Assembly (NCBI RefSeq): GCF_048388525.1
Contig: NZ_DBGCTQ010000122.1
Location: 1 to 16,836, forward strand
Length of the DNA: 16,836 nt
Reading direction: 5' to 3'
DNA from: BQOK01 sp048388525
GTDB taxonomy: Bacteria > Bacillota > Clostridia > Oscillospirales > Ruminococcaceae
A program made the position numbers and the translations under genes. Shown piece after piece: positions 14,303 through 16,836 of this stretch. How positions within the stretch are numbered: the first letter of the stretch is position 1; each line of letters starts with the position of its first letter. Below the pieces are notes generated by a model. It did not search any database, had not been told where the DNA came from, and saw nothing but the letters and a program-made list of their open reading frames with translations.

Positions 14303-15763
14303 TTATTTGCCTGCCGCCTCATGAAGCGCCGCCGTAAACTGCGCCAGCCATTCGCCGAACGCCGCGTCGCCGGTCAGATCCGCCGTGGCCTGGGCCAGGG
14401 TCTGCCCTTCGGCCAGGCGCTGCTCCACCAGCTCCCGGTCCGCGGCCGCCTTGTCGGCCAGGTTGTATTCCAGCACCTTGCGCACCGCCGCGCCGTTGTC
14501 GAACGCCTTGCTGGTATACAGCTCGTGCGTTTTTACCAGCTCAAAACAGGTCACCAGTGAGTCATAGATCTTGTCGGCCACTTCCAGGCCGTTTTCCGCG
14601 ATCATGCCGTCCAGCACCTGCCGGTCCAGCGCATCCTTTTTTACAGGCAGATACCCGGCCGTGCAGGCAAACGCCACATTATTATTCTTTTGGGTGAACC
14701 ATTTCAGAAACTCCACGGCCGCGTACTCGTGCTCGGGGGTGCTTTTGGTCACCACCATGCCCGCCCCCTGCTGCACCGCGCAGGGCTTTGCGCCCTCAAA
14801 GGCGGGCTCCGGCATCACAAGGTAATCCACATCCTGCGGGCCGTCCTCCGTTTCCACCTGGTCGGGGAAATACAGGGCCGAGGCGGTGGACCCAGTGTAT
14901 GCCGCGATCTCGCCCAGCTTTACATCGTCGGCCCGGAAACGCCCGTATGCGCTGTACCAGCCGTTCACATAGGGCACATAGTAAAAGTCCCACAGGCGGC
15001 GCATCACATCCTCGCTCACCTGCAGCTCTACCTGCTGGCCCTCCACGTGCAGCAGCTCGGTGCCCAGCTCCTGCGAGCCGATGATAAACATATTCGCCAT
15101 GGCGTCGCGCCCATAAAAAGCCTTGCCGTCGTTCGCAACGTCCGGCGTAAGGCTGTCGGTCCACTCGTAATACTGCCGGGCGGTGGCCGCCAGCCCCTCC
15201 CGGGTCTCAAGCTGTTCCAGCCGGGCGCCGGTGGCCGCCGCAAATTCGTCCCAGGCGGTCTTGTTCAGCATAAAGATCTCGCTGGACTTGGCGGTGGGGA
15301 AAATGCGCAGCTCACCGTTTTCGCCAATGCGGCCCTCTTCCACAAACGAGTCCACGTAACCGCTCAGCTCTTCCCGGGTCATATACTGCTCCAGGTCCAC
15401 CAGGTACCCCATCTTTTCAATGGCGTACGCGGTGTCGGCGTACGAAGAAAAAATATCCGGCGGCGCCTCGCTTCCCACCGCTTTGTTGAAGGCGTCCAGC
15501 ACCTTGCCCTCCAGGTCGGTCACGTTGCCCTGGCTGTGGGCCTCCACAAAAATGCCCCGCTCCGCGCCCTCGGTGGTGTTGAACTCCTCCACAAGCTGGT
15601 CGAACGCCACCTGCTGAACGCTGTTGTAATAATGCCAGACCGTAATGTTCACCGGGTGCTTGGGATCCAGCCGTATCCCCTCCTGCTGGGCCTGCTGGCC
15701 ACAGCCGCTCAAAAGCAACGCCGCCGCCAGCGCACCTGCCGCATATCCTGCCATCCGCCTCAT
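14303..15763 (-). CDS. Extracellular solute-binding lipoprotein (family 1 type)
   Basis: 486 residues from ATG 15763 (SD AAAGGAAG, about 8 nt upstream; an earlier Met at 15805 would put extra residues before the signal peptide). Residues 1-20 form a lipoprotein signal peptide with lipobox LSGC, and C21 would be lipidated. The mature part has the family 1 binding-protein fold pattern: VNITVWHYYNSVQQVAFDQL at the start, APPDIFSSYADTAYAIEK, then IAAYTGSTASALYFPD and VEFLKWFTQKNNNVAFA. It resembles sugar- or oligosaccharide-binding proteins of ABC importers. No permease or ATPase gene adjoins it. It heads a transcript with the sensor kinase (35-bp gap), which suggests it acts as the extracytoplasmic ligand receptor for that kinase or borrows permeases encoded elsewhere. 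The ligand is unknown. Confidence 0.93.
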   Translation of the reverse strand: MRRMAGYAAGALAAALLLSGCGQQAQQEGIRLDPKHPVNITVWHYYNSVQQVAFDQLVEEFNTTEGAERGIFVEAHSQGNVTDLEGKVLDAFNKAVGSEAPPDIFSSYADTAYAIEKMGYLVDLEQYMTREELSGYVDSFVEEGRIGENGELRIFPTAKSSEIFMLNKTAWDEFAAATGARLEQLETREGLAATARQYYEWTDSLTPDVANDGKAFYGRDAMANMFIIGSQELGTELLHVEGQQVELQVSEDVMRRLWDFYYVPYVNGWYSAYGRFRADDVKLGEIAAYTGSTASALYFPDQVETEDGPQDVDYLVMPEPAFEGAKPCAVQQGAGMVVTKSTPEHEYAAVEFLKWFTQKNNNVAFACTAGYLPVKKDALDRQVLDGMIAENGLEVADKIYDSLVTCFELVKTHELYTSKAFDNGAAVRKVLEYNLADKAAADRELVEQRLAEGQTLAQATADLTGDAAFGEWLAQFTAALHEAAGK

Positions 15764-15844
15764 GGTTTTCTTCCTTTCCGCCCCGTTTGCCGCCCGCCGG
15801 CGCAAAATGCCGCCAGAAAAACAGGCCGTAAAAATATATATCCC

Positions 15845-15873
15845 ATTATAGGTGATACACCGGTTTTTGGAAA
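15845..15873 (-). promoter_or_regulatory. Promoter of the binding protein / sensor kinase / NdpA unit
   Basis: The minus strand has TATAAT (15845-15850) and TTTCCA (15868-15873, 4 of 6 consensus bases) with a 17-bp spacer. The start site would be near 15838, leaving a ~75-nt leader before ATG 15763. No terminator-like hairpin is evident in this leader. Confidence 0.6.
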
Positions 15874-15978
15874 GTGGTTTTCATAAATAAAGTCATCAAC
15901 AGCTTTACAGGGCTCATCTTTTCTTGTCCACACACAAAAGTAAAAGCCAAAGAGTTTACAGCTTTTTGGCTTCTGCTT

Positions 15979-15995
15979 TGTCCTGTTATAGGACA
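15979..15995. promoter_or_regulatory. Operator-like palindrome
   Basis: TGTCCT-GTTAT-AGGACA is a perfect 6-bp inverted repeat with a 5-bp spacer, a size typical of dimeric repressor sites. It lies about 240 bp upstream of the XRE-type repressor remnant on the plus strand and about 105 bp upstream of the divergent binding-protein promoter. Which gene it served is unknown. Confidence 0.4.
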
Positions 15996-16232
15996 TGGTT
16001 TTTATAGAAATGATATATACTCTTTTTGTCTCATTGGCGGGGGTCAATAAACGATTGTATATACGGACCATTGCTGTGGGGTACACAATCATGGTATTCG
16101 GTAAATGCTCCAATCTTGAGCAGTATCCTTCCATACTCATTGCTTCTAACATTGCCCCACAAATAAATGATAGCATAATGCCATACAAATAGTGGGTGAT
16201 TACAGGCGGATATAAGAGAGCGGCTCCATCAA

Positions 16233-16499
16233 GTGATGGACGAACGGGGCTGGTCAAGATACGAACTGGCCAAGCGGGCAGGGCTTTCGGAGACGACCAT
16301 TGCAAACTTGTTCCGCAGGTGCAACGCCTCCTCCATCCCCACGCTGGAAGCCATCACAAAAGCCTGCGGCATCACAATGTATAAACCGGCAGTTGACAGC
16401 CGGAAAGCTGAAGCTGGTGGATCTAACGGCGGCAAGCACTCATTTGATCATAAAAGAGCAGGCGGAACTTTTGCCTGCACGGCAAAAATACGTATATGA
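16233..16499 (+). pseudogene. Remnant of an XRE/Cro-type transcriptional regulator
   Basis: Residues about 1-49 (16233-16379) are a clear helix-turn-helix of the XRE family: WSRYELAKRAGLSETTIANL is the recognition unit, followed by SSIPTLEAITKACGIT. Similarity extends in frame upstream to 16212 (IRERLHQV), but there is no ATG/GTG/TTG for that part, so the N-terminal helix is probably lost. After GIT the frame continues with unrelated, low-complexity sequence to a stop at 16497-16499. A normal member would run on with an 'LSQFF'-like segment and a ~40-residue tail. I call it decayed. Such small repressors are common on integrated elements of gut Clostridia. The strand is opposite to all other genes here. 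Confidence 0.6.
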
Positions 16500-16602
16500 A
16501 GAACTGGGCGTTTCCCGGAAACGGATCTATTCCCTATATCGAGAGAGCTGCCGCAATTTAAGAAGTACGGTTTATGCGTCGAAACGCCACACAAAGTTAT
16601 AA
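16380..16602 (+). CDS. Unrecognised short frame following the repressor remnant
   Basis: A frame shifted by one relative to the XRE remnant stays open to TAA at 16600-16602. It encodes a basic, helical-looking tail (KLVDLTAASTHLIIKEQAEL, then YVYEELGVSRKRIYSLYRES and a final basic stretch). The part YVYEELGVSRKRIYSLYRE has helix-turn-helix-like spacing. It has no start codon or SD of its own at the junction. It may be the tail of another small DNA-binding protein joined to the repressor remnant by a deletion, or mere chance. I do not recognise the family. Confidence 0.25.
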
Positions 16603-16646
16603 AGCAATCATCCGTCTCCTTCCTGTGCAGCAGCTTTTTTGAATAT

Positions 16647-16682
16647 TAAAAAAACGAGCCCTGTTCTAAAAACAGGACTCGT
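16647..16682 (-). terminator. Intrinsic terminator after the tRNA
   Basis: On the minus strand, ACGAGTCCTGTT / AACAGGGCTCGT forms a 12-bp stem (one G-U pair) around a 5-nt loop, followed by a run of T (plus-strand A run at 16648-16653). It starts about 7 nt after the encoded CCA of the tRNA. The mirror-image T run on the plus strand (16682-16686) means it could also stop plus-strand transcripts. Confidence 0.85.
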
Positions 16683-16688
16683 TTTTCG

Positions 16689-16769
16689 TGGTGGAGATGA
16701 GGGGGATCGAACCCCTTACCTCTTGAATGCCATTCAAGCGCTCTCCCGAACCATCGGGTATGCACCCCC
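16689..16769 (-). tRNA. tRNA-Ala (anticodon GGC) with an abnormal D-arm
   Basis: Minus strand, 81 nt with encoded CCA. The acceptor GGGGGTG pairs with CATCTCC and includes the G3-U70 alanine identity pair, with discriminator A73. The anticodon arm is CTTGA-ATGGCAT-TCAAG (GGC), and the T-arm is GGGG-TTCGATC-CCCC. The usual segment TAGCTCAGTT between acceptor and GGGAGAGC is replaced by 15 nt, CATACCCGATGGTTC. U8 and the 5' D-stem (GCTC) are absent, and a substitute hairpin CCCGA-TGGT-TCGGG appears instead. Either this is a degenerate tRNA or only the 3' part of a tRNA left at an integration junction. Function is doubtful. Confidence 0.7.
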
Positions 16770-16775
16770 TGATGG
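16751..16775. repeat. Inverted repeat overlapping the tRNA 5' end
   Basis: CCATC-GGG-TATGCACC-CCCT-GATGG pairs CCATC with GATGG and GGG with CCC around the acceptor/D-arm junction of the tRNA. It coincides with the foreign segment in the D-arm and may mark a recombination or insertion boundary. Confidence 0.35.
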
Positions 16776-16836
16776 CTTGGGAAAGGGCTTGAATATCCCG
16801 CCCCGGCAATTGATGAGAGACAAGTTGCAGTATAGC
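16770..16836. other. Right edge upstream of the tRNA, no feature resolved
   Basis: On the minus strand this would be the tRNA promoter region, but no good -35/-10 pair is visible (best is TTGTCT with a poor GATATT at a long spacing). A minus-strand frame is open through it and through the tRNA into the terminator, consistent with a coding sequence joined to tRNA sequence, but too short to identify. Confidence 0.25.

Larger units (their letters stand above)
15764..16196. other. A/T-rich intergenic region upstream of the binding-protein gene
   Basis: About 430 bp with no gene I can support. Near the gene it contains the promoter at 15845-15873 and a ~75-nt leader. Beyond about 15880 the base composition drops to far lower GC than the neighbours. 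It contains the operator-like palindrome at 15979-15995. Short frames on both strands are open here but match no family I know. Confidence 0.5.

Noticed and set aside
9315..14324. Plus-strand open frame of 1669 codons antisense to the sensor kinase
   Set aside because: The translation is His/Gln/Arg/Leu/Pro-rich with no family pattern or domain, and it mirrors the codon bias of the real minus-strand gene. GC-rich codons leave the opposite frame free of stops.
15995..16192. Plus-strand 65-codon frame in the A/T-rich region
   Set aside because: No ribosome binding site and no recognisable motif. It also sits beside the operator-like palindrome, in likely regulatory DNA.
15760..16305. Minus-strand open frame crossing the intergenic region (181 codons)
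   Set aside because: No SD, overlaps the binding-protein promoter and its first codons in another frame, and shows no recognisable domain. It is open mainly because the sequence has few stops in that frame.
16196..16384. Plus-strand 62-codon frame overlapping the XRE remnant
   Set aside because: Different frame from the HTH homology, with no motif of its own.
1..16836. CRISPR array or insertion sequence
   Set aside because: I saw no regularly spaced repeats, no transposase and no terminal inverted repeats of an insertion sequence in the window.

Overview
The window looks like the chromosome of a GC-rich gut Clostridia member (Oscillospirales/Ruminococcaceae, in the neighbourhood of Faecalibacterium, Gemmiger or Subdoligranulum). 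This is an inference from the high GC content, Gram-positive-style Shine-Dalgarno (SD) sites such as GAGGTGA, a clostridial-type V-ATPase c subunit, a lipoprotein-type solute-binding protein and GGDEF/histidine-kinase hybrid architecture. No 16S gene or other marker is present, so the assignment is tentative. All confident protein genes lie on the minus strand. The many long plus-strand open frames are GC-driven antisense shadows.

Region 1 (1-9100, minus): a rotary V/A-type ATPase operon. In transcription order it encodes H (peripheral-stalk coiled coil), C, an extra soluble copy of the N-terminal half of subunit I (I'), full-length membrane subunit I, proteolipid K, F, E, catalytic A and non-catalytic B. 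B runs off the left edge, and subunit D is expected beyond it. Gene spacing is short and most genes have clear SD sites. A, I and the later histidine kinase use TTG, TTG and GTG starts. The operon has its own promoter (TATAAT at 9068-9073), and an intrinsic terminator sits inside its short 5' leader just before the first SD. This suggests conditional read-through (attenuation or a riboswitch).

Region 2 (9270-15873, minus): a three-gene unit. It encodes a lipoprotein solute-binding protein, a 1309-residue membrane sensor (Cache-like/HAMP/PAS/GGDEF/GAF-like/HisKA/HATPase/REC) and an NdpA/YejK-type nucleoid-associated protein. No ABC permease genes are visible. The binding protein may therefore present a ligand to the adjacent sensor kinase rather than feed a transporter. 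A 17-bp perfect hairpin and a second 10-bp hairpin separate this unit from the ATPase operon.

Region 3 (about 15880-16836): a lower-GC, degraded region. It contains a palindrome resembling an operator (15979-15995), a truncated XRE-family repressor remnant on the plus strand, an unrecognised short frame that follows it after a frame change, a strong terminator, and a tRNA-Ala(GGC) gene on the minus strand. The tRNA's anticodon and T arms and acceptor are intact but its D-arm is abnormal. The ensemble resembles the decayed edge of an integrated element next to a tRNA gene.

Most unusual points: the duplicated, membrane-less subunit I; the leader terminator of the ATPase operon; the single-chain GGDEF plus hybrid histidine kinase paired with an orphan binding protein; and the odd tRNA-Ala.
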